NCBI GenBank assembly: GCA_900696465.1
Contig: CAADGE010000033.1
Coordinates: 1 to 64,000, forward strand
Source: an uncultured Planctomycetota bacterium
GTDB taxonomy: Bacteria > Planctomycetota > Phycisphaerae > UBA1845 > UTPLA1
Direction: 5' to 3'
DNA: 64,000 nt
Position 1 is the first letter of the stretch. Each line of letters opens with the position of its first letter. Shown here one piece after another: positions 1 to 8,907 of the stretch. The notes under the pieces are model-generated. The model was given only the letters and a program-made list of their open reading frames with translations, was not told where the DNA came from and did not search any database. Made by a program: the position numbers and the translations under genes.

Positions 1-1712
1 GCCTCGAAGAGGATGCCGGAGAGTCCGAGGTTGAGATTGGTGAAGACGCCGGGTGCGAGGATCTGGACGGAAGTGGCGGAGAGCGTGATGGCGCCAAGCT
101 GGCCGGGCGTCTGGATGTGGGTGGCTGCATACGCAGTTTCCGAAAAGGCGGTTTGATTGGGCACGCTCTCGTTGTCACGGGCCTGGACGCGGTAGCCGTA
201 TTCGGTGTTCGGCGTCAGACCGGAGTCGACGTAAGAGGACACGGTCTGCCAGCCGCTGTGGTTGGCCCCCGGGTTTCCGGTTGTCTCCTGGAAATAGTAA
301 CGAATGGGCAGACTTTCGTCGGTCGCGGCGGTGGCCGACATGCTGATCGACGTGGAATTGATCGGCGCCGGAGGGACGGAGAAGGTCATCGGGTTCGGCT
401 CGGGTGGGTCAAAGTCCTCCGGCAGGGCTGCACGAAACTGCGAGACGGTCAGGGCCGTGTTGTTGATGGTCTGAGCGTTGTGCGCCTGGAGGGGCTCGCC
501 GATCGGGACGCCGGTGGGCACGCCGCTGAAGAGCACGTCGGGGTTGGAGAAGTGGGTCACACGCGCGCCAGGATCGTAAGCCATGATGGTGCGCCGCAAC
601 TGTGAAGCGGCGGTGAAGCGGTGACCGTAGGAATATGGATAAATGGCGCTACCGGCGTTGTCGCGATCGTGGTGGCAGCCCTGGATGTGACCGACCTCGT
701 GAGCGAAGGTGAGATTTGCGGCGGCGCAACCGCGCGCGGTGACGCTGAATGCCAGACTCTGAAAGCCGGGGGAGAGCGAGGTCATCAGATAGGCGATGCC
801 GCAGGCGTCGAAGCTGTTGACGATGAGTGCGCAGAGATCGGCGCCGTATTCATTTCTCATTGCGTGGACTTCATCAACGAAGCCGTCGCCGGGCGATGCG
901 AAGCGACCCAGGTCGGTTCCGGCGCTGCCGGACTCGGGATAATCAGTCTCCGCCATGTGGACAAGGCGAAGGCGCGGATTAACGAGACTGTTGACGTAGG
1001 CGTTGTTGGTGAGGTTGACGGACATGATGATGACCGACTCGATCGAGTTTGTGCCGCCGGCGGCGATGCGCGCGGTGGTCGTGTAGAGCACGAGGACGTC
1101 GATCTTGGAGCCGTCGTCGGCGCGCGGCGTGGCTCCACCGCCCTCTTGTGGGGCGTCCTGAACCGCCGGATGCGGCGCGGCGATCGCGTGCTCCGGCCCG
1201 GTCGCACAGGGGAGGAACTGGGATGGGTCAAGCTGGACGACCTCGTGATGGCCTGCGGCGGTGTAGCGTACCTGGAAGAGACCCTGGTCGGGCAGATCGA
1301 GCTGGGCGAAGACCACGTCGCGATGTTTCACGAGGACGACGTAGCTCTCCGGCGAGTTTTCTATGCGGCCGTACCAGGTGTAACTGTCGTCATCCCGGTC
1401 TTCGCGGCGATCAAAGATGCCGACCGGTCGAAGGTCGCTGAAGAGGTCGAAGCGAAGCTGTTTCGCCTCGGCGATGGCGAGAGAATCAATGACATCAAGA
1501 CGGAGATCGACAAAACGTTGCTTGACGACGGTGGGCTCGTCGGCGACGCGCGGGAGGGCCATCGCATCGGCGGTTACGTCGACTATGAAACCGGGCTGAG
1601 CCGGTGACACAGCGGCCGTCACAAGAAGCAGTACCACGGCCGCAGCCAGGAAACGGCAGAGTTGACCTGGCGAGGAGATACGATGATCCCGATGAACCGC
1701 CACCTGTATCAT
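1..1712 (-). CDS. Secreted zinc metalloprotease (reprolysin-like) with fibronectin type III tail, truncated by window edge
   Basis: This reading frame stays open from an ATG at 1712 to the left edge (570 codons seen), so the C-terminus is missing. An SD-like GGAG lies 6-7 nt upstream of the ATG. Residues 1 to about 39 form a signal peptide ending in VTAAVSPAQ. The catalytic zinc motif HEVGHIQGCHHD lies at residues 338-349 and fits HExxHxxGxxH(D) of the metzincin/M12-M72 type, with H338, H342 and H348 as ligands and E339 as catalytic base. Residues before it look like a propeptide plus the start of the catalytic domain. After it comes a fibronectin type III-like segment. It is probably an extracellular endopeptidase; the substrate is unknown. 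It is transcribed divergently from the ABC importer genes. Confidence 0.85.
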   Translation of the reverse strand, partial: MIQVAVHRDHRISSPGQLCRFLAAAVVLLLVTAAVSPAQPGFIVDVTADAMALPRVADEPTVVKQRFVDLRLDVIDSLAIAEAKQLRFDLFSDLRPVGIFDRREDRDDDSYTWYGRIENSPESYVVLVKHRDVVFAQLDLPDQGLFQVRYTAAGHHEVVQLDPSQFLPCATGPEHAIAAPHPAVQDAPQEGGGATPRADDGSKIDVLVLYTTTARIAAGGTNSIESVIIMSVNLTNNAYVNSLVNPRLRLVHMAETDYPESGSAGTDLGRFASPGDGFVDEVHAMRNEYGADLCALIVNSFDACGIAYLMTSLSPGFQSLAFSVTARGCAAANLTFAHEVGHIQGCHHDRDNAGSAIYPYSYGHRFTAASQLRRTIMAYDPGARVTHFSNPDVLFSGVPTGVPIGEPLQAHNAQTINNTALTVSQFRAALPEDFDPPEPNPMTFSVPPAPINSTSISMSATAATDESLPIRYYFQETTGNPGANHSGWQTVSSYVDSGLTPNTEYGYRVQARDNESVPNQTAFSETAYAATHIQTPGQLGAITLSATSVQILAPGVFTNLNLGLSGILFE

Positions 1713-1830
1713 AATTCTCTCCGAAAAGGGAGCTTCCATCCAAGCGTACCGTGCCGCTGGGTTGTCCGGCTCGGGGAGTAATGGACAATTTTACGCATTT
1801 CGAATGCAGGTTGCAACTGTTTATGTGCGA

Positions 1831-1850
1831 GTTCGAGGATATTATCGAAC
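1831..1850. promoter_or_regulatory. Inverted repeat GTTCGA-N8-TCGAAC upstream of the importer operon
   Basis: A perfect 6-bp inverted repeat with an 8-bp AT-rich spacer containing TATTAT lies 71-90 bp before the binding-protein start, in the divergent interval with the metalloprotease gene. It could be an operator overlapping a -10 element. It does not resemble the classical Fur box. The role is inferred from position only. Confidence 0.3.
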
Positions 1851-1920
1851 GCTCGGGGTCGATCCCTTTGACGTCGTTCGTGAGCTGAGCGTGTATCTGC
1901 GTCGAAAACGAGGGCAGATG

Positions 1921-2961
1921 ATGTTGAAGTGTACCAGGTCGTCCGTCTGCATTGCGTTGATCGTGTTTGTGTCGTCGTGCAAATCGGAGGATACGAAGCG
2001 GCCGGAGCAAGGGGAGGTCGTCGTGTACTGCTCGGTGGATGTGGCTTTTGCGGAGCCCATCCTCGCGGCGTTTCAGGATCGCACGGGTATCCGCGTGCAT
2101 CAGGTCTTCGATACGGAAGCCGGCAAGACAACCGGGTTGGTCAACAAGCTGCTTGCGGAAAAAGTTCGCCCTCGCGCGGATGTCTGGTGGTCGAGCGAGA
2201 TCTTCGGCACCATGCAACTGGACTCGCAGGGTGTTCTCGCGCCGTACGTCAGCCCGGTCTCTGCGCAACTTCCGGAGATGTATCGCAGCGCGGACGGGCA
2301 CTGGTCGGCGATCGGGCTGCGTGGCCGGGTGATTGCGTATGATCCACGGCGATCGAAGCCCGAAGACCTTCCGCAGCGATGGTGCGACCTGGCCGATCCG
2401 AAGTTCAAGGGACGCTTTCGGATTGCCGACCCGCGCTTCGGAACGACGCGAGGTCACATGGCTGTCCTGCTGTCGCTCTGGGGACGCGAGGCGATGGAAG
2501 CGTTCTACACGGGGCTGCTGGCCAACGAGTGCAAGCTCGCAGATGGCAACGCACAGGCAGTGCTGCTCCTGTCGCGCGGTGTGACGGAATTCGTCGCGAC
2601 GGATACGGATGACGTGATCGTGGCACAGGAGCGCGGCGATTCGGTGGAGATGATCTACCCGGACCTCGATGCGCCGGGCGACGGTCCGCGCGTGCCGGGG
2701 ACGCTCTGGATTCCCTGTTCGGTCGGGTTGGTTCGGGGGGGGCCGCATCCGGAGACGGGTAAGCGATTGATCGATTACCTGATTTCCGAGGAAGTCGAAG
2801 CGCGGTTGCATCGCAGCGCATCGCGCAATGTGCCGGTGCGGCCGGCGCTGCGTGAGAAGTTGGGTGCGGCAGCGCCGAAAGAGGCGGCAGTAGACTACGC
2901 CGCGGCAGCAGCACAACTTGACTTGTCAGACCAACTGGTCCGCGACATGCTGCTCAAGTGA
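1921..2961 (+). CDS. Ferric-type ABC transporter substrate-binding lipoprotein
   Basis: 346 residues from the ATG at 1921; AGGG 6 nt upstream favours this over the ATG directly before it. The N-terminus is a lipoprotein signal with lipobox VSSC and Cys20. The mature part begins with VVVYCSVDVAFAEPILAAF and continues with a TGIRV segment and a RADVWWSSE segment, the pattern of the periplasmic binding proteins of the Fe3+/thiamine/spermidine importer class (FbpA/AfuA-like). It would be anchored in the membrane and pass ligand to the permease encoded next. Its stop overlaps the permease GTG start by 4 bp (GTGA), so the two are translationally coupled. The ligand could be iron(III), but anion or organic ligands are not excluded. 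Confidence 0.8.
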   Translation: MLKCTRSSVCIALIVFVSSCKSEDTKRPEQGEVVVYCSVDVAFAEPILAAFQDRTGIRVHQVFDTEAGKTTGLVNKLLAEKVRPRADVWWSSEIFGTMQLDSQGVLAPYVSPVSAQLPEMYRSADGHWSAIGLRGRVIAYDPRRSKPEDLPQRWCDLADPKFKGRFRIADPRFGTTRGHMAVLLSLWGREAMEAFYTGLLANECKLADGNAQAVLLLSRGVTEFVATDTDDVIVAQERGDSVEMIYPDLDAPGDGPRVPGTLWIPCSVGLVRGGPHPETGKRLIDYLISEEVEARLHRSASRNVPVRPALREKLGAAAPKEAAVDYAAAAAQLDLSDQLVRDMLLK

Positions 2962-4631
2962 ATTTCGTTCATTTCGTACGGGTGGTGCGATGGTTGGGCT
3001 GGGTCGCAGCGGCGGCCTCGGTCGGCATCGTGCTTGTCGCACTGGTTTACGAAGCGATCAGCGGTCCGCATGCCGGGCAGGACTGGTGGCCCGCGGCGAG
3101 AATCTGGCGGCAACTTCGGACGACCGTCTGGATGGCCGGTGCGTCGACGCTGCTGGCGTTTCTGCTAGCGCTTCCCGCTGTCCTGGCACTGACGCAGACG
3201 GCTCACGGATGGCCGCGTCGCCTGCTCTCATCGATGATCGTCGTGCCGCTGGTAACCATGCCGGGCGTTTTCGCCTATGCCTGGATGCTCCTGTCGACAC
3301 AGCGGCATGGCATCATTGCGAAACTGCTGGGCATCGTCGGCTGGAACACACCGGGACTTGAAGCGCTACAGTCCGCCTGGGTGATGGCGACCTGGCTGTG
3401 GCCGATTCCTGCGCTGGTCATGGCGGCATCATTCGAGCATGGCGGGCGTGTCGGGTATCAACTGGCGCGACTGGATGCATCGGTGACAGCGGCGTTTCTT
3501 CGTGGAGCCCTGCCAATGATGCGTGCGCCGATCCTGGCCGCACTCGGCATTACGTTAATCCTGTCGGCGACGGACAGCACGGTGCCACCGCTCATGGCGG
3601 CAAGCGATGTCTGGGCCGTGGAGATGATGGCGCAGGCGTCAACATCCGCGAGATTCGATCGACCGGTGGGGTACCTGTTCTGGCAGGCCTGGCCGATGCT
3701 CGCATTGATCGCTTTGGTTGTGCTTGCAGCACTGCCGGGACTTCGGGCCATGGCGCAATGGGGAGAAAGCCACGATTCGTCCGATCTGGGCGGCGCGACG
3801 GCATCGCCTGGCGGCAACGTCGATCGAAGCAAGGCGCGCAGGCCCGGCATCACATGGGTCGTTTCGTGTCTGCTGGCAGCGGGCATTACGATCTTTCCGA
3901 TTGTGGTCTTTGCGATTGAACTCGGTAGCGGTCGCAGTTCCCTCACGGATACGTTGTCGACAGCGGCGCGAACCTTCCGCAACGATGGACTGGCCACGCT
4001 GATCGCGGGATTTCTGACGGGACTGTTCGCATGCTGCATTTCCACGGCGGCGATAATTGATCCGGATGATGGATGGGCCGCGCGCCTGGCGGCACGCGTG
4101 CTGACGGCCGGTGCGATCGTGACGGCCGTGCTGCCACCTGAGTTGACCGGGACGGCACTGGCATCATTTTATTCGCGCATCAGCGATCCGCTCTCACGCT
4201 GGAGCGTCTATGATTGTACGCCGTGGCCGTGGACGGCAGCGATGCTGGCGCGGTACGCATTCCTGCCGGTGTGCGTCGCCAACCTGTTGAATCGACGCAT
4301 ACCGGAAGGGCTGCTGGGTCAGGCGAGGGTGGACGGGACCACGGGGCTGGGTCGGATTGCCCATGTGCGATGGCCGTTACTGGCGCTGCCGCTCGCGGCA
4401 GCGGCGATGCTCAGCGGCTGTCTGGCGATTTCGGAAGTGGCATCGAGCGTGCTCGTGCAGCCGCCGAGGTTCTTCGGCGGGAGTCTTGCGGTCAAGGTGG
4501 ATATGCAGATGCACTATGGCCGTCAGGACGAGACGATCGCGATGAGTATGATGTTGATCGTGCCGGCGATGCTCGGCGCCAGCGCGGTGTTGATGCTGTT
4601 GCGAGGCCGGTCCAGACTGATGGGAAGGTAA
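2958..4631 (+). CDS. ABC transporter permease, two fused domains (FbpB-like)
   Basis: 557 residues with about 12 hydrophobic segments in two homologous halves, the usual size of iron(III)/thiamine-type permeases such as FbpB. Degenerate EAA-loop regions that should contact the ATPase occur around residues 170-200 (ARLDASVTAAFLRGALP) and 455-475 (GQARVDGTTGLGRIAHVRWP). The GTG start overlaps the binding-protein stop by 4 bp. No ATP-binding subunit follows; the next gene, 4 bp away, is an NHL lipoprotein. The ATPase must therefore be encoded elsewhere or be shared. Membrane location and family are clear from the sequence; the substrate is inferred from the partner gene. Confidence 0.8.
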   Translation: MNFVHFVRVVRWLGWVAAAASVGIVLVALVYEAISGPHAGQDWWPAARIWRQLRTTVWMAGASTLLAFLLALPAVLALTQTAHGWPRRLLSSMIVVPLVTMPGVFAYAWMLLSTQRHGIIAKLLGIVGWNTPGLEALQSAWVMATWLWPIPALVMAASFEHGGRVGYQLARLDASVTAAFLRGALPMMRAPILAALGITLILSATDSTVPPLMAASDVWAVEMMAQASTSARFDRPVGYLFWQAWPMLALIALVVLAALPGLRAMAQWGESHDSSDLGGATASPGGNVDRSKARRPGITWVVSCLLAAGITIFPIVVFAIELGSGRSSLTDTLSTAARTFRNDGLATLIAGFLTGLFACCISTAAIIDPDDGWAARLAARVLTAGAIVTAVLPPELTGTALASFYSRISDPLSRWSVYDCTPWPWTAAMLARYAFLPVCVANLLNRRIPEGLLGQARVDGTTGLGRIAHVRWPLLALPLAAAAMLSGCLAISEVASSVLVQPPRFFGGSLAVKVDMQMHYGRQDETIAMSMMLIVPAMLGASAVLMLLRGRSRLMGR

Positions 4632-4635
4632 ACAC

Positions 4636-5649
4636 GTGAACGCCCGTGAAGTAATTTCGTGCCGATGCGAACAGCGCATGTCTTGCGCTTTGCACGGACC
4701 GGGTCGGGCGGTACGCACGGATCAGCGGCGTCTTCCTGCTTATTTCATAGAGCTTGCAGTCTTTACGACCCTTCTATTGGTTGGATGCAGCGGGGAAAGC
4801 GCCGACGAGTCGGCAGTGCGGAATGTCTTTGGCGGACCGGGATTGTCGCCGGGGCAGTTCAGCTATCCGCGGGCGCTGACGGTTTCACCGGTCGACGGCT
4901 GCGTCTATATCGTCGACAAGACGGCACGGATTCAGCGCTTCAGCGCCGACGGCAACTATGAGCATCAGTGGCGGATGCCGGAATACAAGAACGGCAAGCC
5001 GACCAGTCTGGCCGTGGACGGGCAGAATCGCATCTGGGTGGCCGACACACACTACGCGCGGGTGATGGCGTTTGATCGCGACGGGCAGGAACTTTTTCGA
5101 TTCGGCCGCGCCGGAGAAGGGCCGGGCGAGTTCATCTTTCCCTGCGCCGTGGCGATCGACGCAAAGGGTTATGTCTACGTGGGGGAGTACGGCGGGAATG
5201 ATCGGATCAGCATCTTCACGCCGGATGGGAAATATGTACGCAGTTTTGCGGATCGTGAGAGTGGAGATGCGTGGGTGGAGCGGCCGGTCGGCATGGCCTT
5301 TGACGCGGACGGTCAACTCTGGGTGACAGATTCGTGTCACCACCGGATCTGCTGCTTTCGCGATGACGGCACGCTGAAGGACAGCTTCGGCAGGGCAGGC
5401 AGCGGCAACGGCGAGTTCAACTATCCGTACGGGCTGGCGATTGAGAAAACGGGGACGATACTGATTGCGGATCGGGGAAACAATCGCATCGTACGAATGG
5501 ATCGCAGTGGACGATTTGTGTCCAGTTGGGGTACGGCGGGCCGCGCGGTAGGACAGATGGCGCAGCCGTGGGGGGTGGCCTGCGCGCTGCGGGGCAACAT
5601 CTACTGCCTGGACTCATGGAACAATCGCGTGCAGGTGATACACTGGTAG
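4636..5649 (+). CDS. NHL-repeat beta-propeller lipoprotein
   Basis: 337 residues from a GTG start with GGAAGG 8 nt upstream. The hydrophobic stretch ends in lipobox LVGC (Cys51), so the mature protein is likely a lipoprotein; the region before the hydrophobic core is long and basic. Six NHL-type blades follow, each with a pattern such as PTSLAVDGQNRIWVADTHYARV or PYGLAIEKTGTILIADRGNNR, which closes a six-bladed propeller. Such propellers act as binding scaffolds in the cell envelope and have no predicted catalysis here. The gene lies 4 bp after the permease, so it is probably in the same operon and may assist the importer, but nothing in the sequence proves this. Confidence 0.8.
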   Translation: MNAREVISCRCEQRMSCALHGPGRAVRTDQRRLPAYFIELAVFTTLLLVGCSGESADESAVRNVFGGPGLSPGQFSYPRALTVSPVDGCVYIVDKTARIQRFSADGNYEHQWRMPEYKNGKPTSLAVDGQNRIWVADTHYARVMAFDRDGQELFRFGRAGEGPGEFIFPCAVAIDAKGYVYVGEYGGNDRISIFTPDGKYVRSFADRESGDAWVERPVGMAFDADGQLWVTDSCHHRICCFRDDGTLKDSFGRAGSGNGEFNYPYGLAIEKTGTILIADRGNNRIVRMDRSGRFVSSWGTAGRAVGQMAQPWGVACALRGNIYCLDSWNNRVQVIHW

Positions 5650-5789
5650 TTGCGTCTTTGATTTTTTATTCGAATTCCGGATTGCTGAACGTTGCTGCGA
5701 GTAGAGTTGAAGCCGACAGATTACAATCCGCCGTCTTCGTCGTAGATTGAAACCTCAGTGGGGGCAATTGCGGGGCCGGATCAGCAACG

Positions 5790-8700
5790 ATGGGCGGTAT
5801 CTTCTCACTCGAACGATTCGACCGCCCGGCCTATCTCTGGCTGGTCCTTCTCATTGTCGTCTTCTGGTGGATGTCGCGCCGCAGTCTTTCGGGGCTCGGA
5901 CCGATCCGTGGGAAGCTGGCCCTCGCAGCGCGATCGGCTGTGCTCATCCTGCTCGTGCTGGCCATGGCCGGCATGCACCGCATCCTCAAGAACGACGATC
6001 TGACAGTCCTCTTCCTGGTGGATCAGTCGCGCTCCGTGTCGGCGGAGACCCGCAAACAGGCAGAGGAGTTCATCCGCAAGGTCGCGACCGGCATGCCGAC
6101 GAATGATCGCCTGGCCATTCTCACCTTCGACGGCGCGACAAACATCGAACAACTTCCAAGTCGGCCGGGTCCGGACGGGGGAATTCACGTTCCGATGCCG
6201 TTTGCGGACGGCCAGCGACCGGACCGGACGAATCTCGCCCAGGGGCTTCGTGTGGCGGCGGCCTGCGCGTTGGATTCCACGAACAATCGTGTGGTAATCC
6301 TGTCGGACGGGATACAGAACGTCGGTGACGCCCTCGATGCTGCCAAGGCGGCAAAGGCCAACCGATTGACGATCGATGTGCTGCCGCTCCGTTCTGAGTT
6401 CGGCGCCGAGGTCGTCTTCGAGCAACTGGTCGCCCCGCCATACGCGAATCTGCACGAACAGGTACCGCTGCGGCTGATTCTCAAGAGCGATCGTGCTACG
6501 ACGGGGCAGATTCTCATTTACCAGCGCATCGGTCAGGAGGAGGAACTCATCGACCTCTCGCCGGACAGCCCCGGCTCCGGTCAGCGTGTGACGCTGGTGC
6601 CCGGCCGAAATGCCTTCAACGTGCGCATACCGATCCAGTCGGCCCGGGCACATGAGTTTCGTGCGGAGTTCATTCCGGACGACAAGACGGCGGACACGAT
6701 GCCACAGAATAACGTGGCCCGCGCATTCACAAATGTCGAAGGGCCGCGGACGGTTCTATATCTTGGAACCCGCGCCGATGAGGCGGACAACGAGGTCCTT
6801 GTGGAGGCGCTGAGGCGAGAGGGGATCCGCGTGCAATGGGAGCAGGCGGAATCGTACATGCTGGACACGGCATCGTTCCAGGATTTCTCTGCCATCATCC
6901 TGGCGAATGTTCCGGCGGAGCTGTTCAGCGCTCAGCAGCAACAAGCCCTCGCGAGTTATGTGCGCGATCTGGGCGGCGGGCTGCTCAAGCTCGGCGGTGA
7001 CGAGAGCTTCGCCGCGGGCGGCTGGCAGGGGTCGATCGTCGAAGAGATCATGCCGGTACGATTCGATGTTGACTCGCTGAAACAGATTCCGCGCGGGGCG
7101 CTGGCCATCGTGATGCATTCGTGCGAGATGCCGCAGGGAAACAAATGGGGCATCGAGACGGCGGTGGCGGCGTTGAAAACACTCAGCCGTCTGGATTATT
7201 TCGGCATCGTCGGCTGGGGCATCGGCGGCTACGTCTGGGAAGTACCGATGCGCGTGGTGAGCAACAAGGACGCGGTGGTCAGCCAGATTCGACGGATGCA
7301 GAACAGCGACATGCCGGACTTCGATACGCCGATGCGCATGGCCTACAAGGCCCTGGTCAATTGCAAGGATGCGGCCCAGCGGCACATGATCATCATATCC
7401 GACGGTGATCCGGCCCCGCCATCGACCGGTCTGCTGAATCAGATGGTCGGCAGCAAGATCACTTGCACGACGGTCTCCATCTTTCCGCATGGCGGTCAGG
7501 AAATCGCCGTGATGAAGCGCATCTCCGATGTGACCGGTGGGCGGTATTATTCTCTCAGCCAGGCCGGTGATGAGAAACAATTGCCGCGTATCTTCACGAA
7601 GGAGGCGCGGATTGTCCGCCGGCCGGTCGTTCGCGACGAAATCTTCAAACCGCAGGTGCGGCCGCATCTTTCCGAAATCATGGCGGGCATCGGCGATGAT
7701 CTTCCCGTGCTCAATGGCTACGTCGTGACCACGCCGCGCAAAGTCGTGGATGTGGAGATGCCGCTGGTGACGGAGCGTGGCGATCCACTGTTGGCACACT
7801 GGCTGGTCGGATTCGGCCGCACGATGGCGTTCACCAGCGGGCGATGGAAGCACTGGGGAACAGAGTGGGCGGGCTGGCCGGCGTTCAGCAAGCTCTGGGC
7901 GCAGGCCGTCCGCTGGTGCATGCAGCAGGGCAGCGCGGCCAATTACGACGTATTGACGACGATCGAAGGTGACGAGGGGCGCATCGTCATCGAAAGTAAG
8001 GGCGAGCAGGACGGTTTCGAGAACTTCCAGCAGTTCGTCGGGCGGGCCATCGCGCCGGATGGTACATCGACCAACGTCAACATCGTGCAGACCGGCCCGG
8101 GACGCTATGAAGGGCGTTTCACGCTCGATGAACAGGGGACCTACCTTCTCAATCTGATCAGCTCCGGCGGACGTGAGGTCGAACCGACCATGATCCGCAC
8201 CGGCGTGACGATTGCCTATTCGCCGGAGTTTCGTGATCTGGAACCCAATGAGGCGCTGCTGCGGGAGCTTGCCGAGGTCACAGATGGACGGGTACTGACG
8301 CTCGCGGCGGATGCCAAAACGGTGTTTGCCCATAACCTGCCGCCGACGGTGGCGCGGCGGCCGATCTGGGAGTTCCTGCTGAAGCTGGCCCTGTTCATTT
8401 TCCTTCTGGATGTAGCAATCCGGAGGATCGCGGTCGATCCGATCAAGACGCTGGCCTATGTTCGAGGTTATATTGCGAGTATCGCAGGGCGATTCTCGCC
8501 GGGTAAGCAGGCCGAGCAGACGCTGACCGGCCTGAAGGATGTGCGTGAAAAGGTTCGTTCCGAGCGGACAAAGAGCGGTGCGGCTGGTACGGAAGCTTCC
8601 GGAGTGCCGCGACCACCGCGAGTTGAGGATGCCGCCGCTGGAGCGAAGTTCGAGGCCGGGCCGGGCGCTGCGAGGCCGGCCGGAGATCTGACGGCAGCGC

Positions 8701-8840
8701 TGGGAGGTGCGGACGCACAGACGCCTCCGCAGCCGTCGAAACCGGCATCACAGGCAGACGAGTCGCCGCCGGAGTCTACCACGGCGCGTTTGCTCAAAGC
8801 AAAGAAGCGAGCCAAGGATCAGCAGGACGAACAGAAGTAG
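5790..8840 (+). CDS. Large membrane protein with VWA and GATase1-like domains
   Basis: 1016 residues. Two N-terminal membrane segments (about residues 13-29 and 42-61) precede a von Willebrand A domain whose MIDAS motif D78-x-S80-x-S82 is intact. A Rossmann-like GATase1-like domain follows (around residues 310-420, with GGGLLKLGGDESF). Next is a second VWA-like region with a degenerate metal site (HSCEM in place of DxSxS), then a beta-rich part, a C-terminal membrane helix near residue 870 and a charged Ala/Pro-rich tail. Planctomycete genomes often carry such proteins next to MoxR, and the moxR gene begins 67 bp downstream here. A metal-dependent envelope scaffold assembled by the MoxR ATPase is the likely role; this is inference from family context. 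Confidence 0.75.
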   Translation: MGGIFSLERFDRPAYLWLVLLIVVFWWMSRRSLSGLGPIRGKLALAARSAVLILLVLAMAGMHRILKNDDLTVLFLVDQSRSVSAETRKQAEEFIRKVATGMPTNDRLAILTFDGATNIEQLPSRPGPDGGIHVPMPFADGQRPDRTNLAQGLRVAAACALDSTNNRVVILSDGIQNVGDALDAAKAAKANRLTIDVLPLRSEFGAEVVFEQLVAPPYANLHEQVPLRLILKSDRATTGQILIYQRIGQEEELIDLSPDSPGSGQRVTLVPGRNAFNVRIPIQSARAHEFRAEFIPDDKTADTMPQNNVARAFTNVEGPRTVLYLGTRADEADNEVLVEALRREGIRVQWEQAESYMLDTASFQDFSAIILANVPAELFSAQQQQALASYVRDLGGGLLKLGGDESFAAGGWQGSIVEEIMPVRFDVDSLKQIPRGALAIVMHSCEMPQGNKWGIETAVAALKTLSRLDYFGIVGWGIGGYVWEVPMRVVSNKDAVVSQIRRMQNSDMPDFDTPMRMAYKALVNCKDAAQRHMIIISDGDPAPPSTGLLNQMVGSKITCTTVSIFPHGGQEIAVMKRISDVTGGRYYSLSQAGDEKQLPRIFTKEARIVRRPVVRDEIFKPQVRPHLSEIMAGIGDDLPVLNGYVVTTPRKVVDVEMPLVTERGDPLLAHWLVGFGRTMAFTSGRWKHWGTEWAGWPAFSKLWAQAVRWCMQQGSAANYDVLTTIEGDEGRIVIESKGEQDGFENFQQFVGRAIAPDGTSTNVNIVQTGPGRYEGRFTLDEQGTYLLNLISSGGREVEPTMIRTGVTIAYSPEFRDLEPNEALLRELAEVTDGRVLTLAADAKTVFAHNLPPTVARRPIWEFLLKLALFIFLLDVAIRRIAVDPIKTLAYVRGYIASIAGRFSPGKQAEQTLTGLKDVREKVRSERTKSGAAGTEASGVPRPPRVEDAAAGAKFEAGPGAARPAGDLTAALGGADAQTPPQPSKPASQADESPPESTTARLLKAKKRAKDQQDEQK

Positions 8841-8907
8841 TACGCTGAGTTCATCACGGAGCCGACGGATTACAATTCGCCGGCTCGATCGCTTGGGAGT
8901 AAAAGTC

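Noticed and set aside
621-1607. 328-codon plus-strand frame across the metalloprotease gene
   Set aside because: It is antisense to the reading frame with a signal peptide and the HEVGHIQGCHHD zinc motif, and its translation has no recognisable domain.
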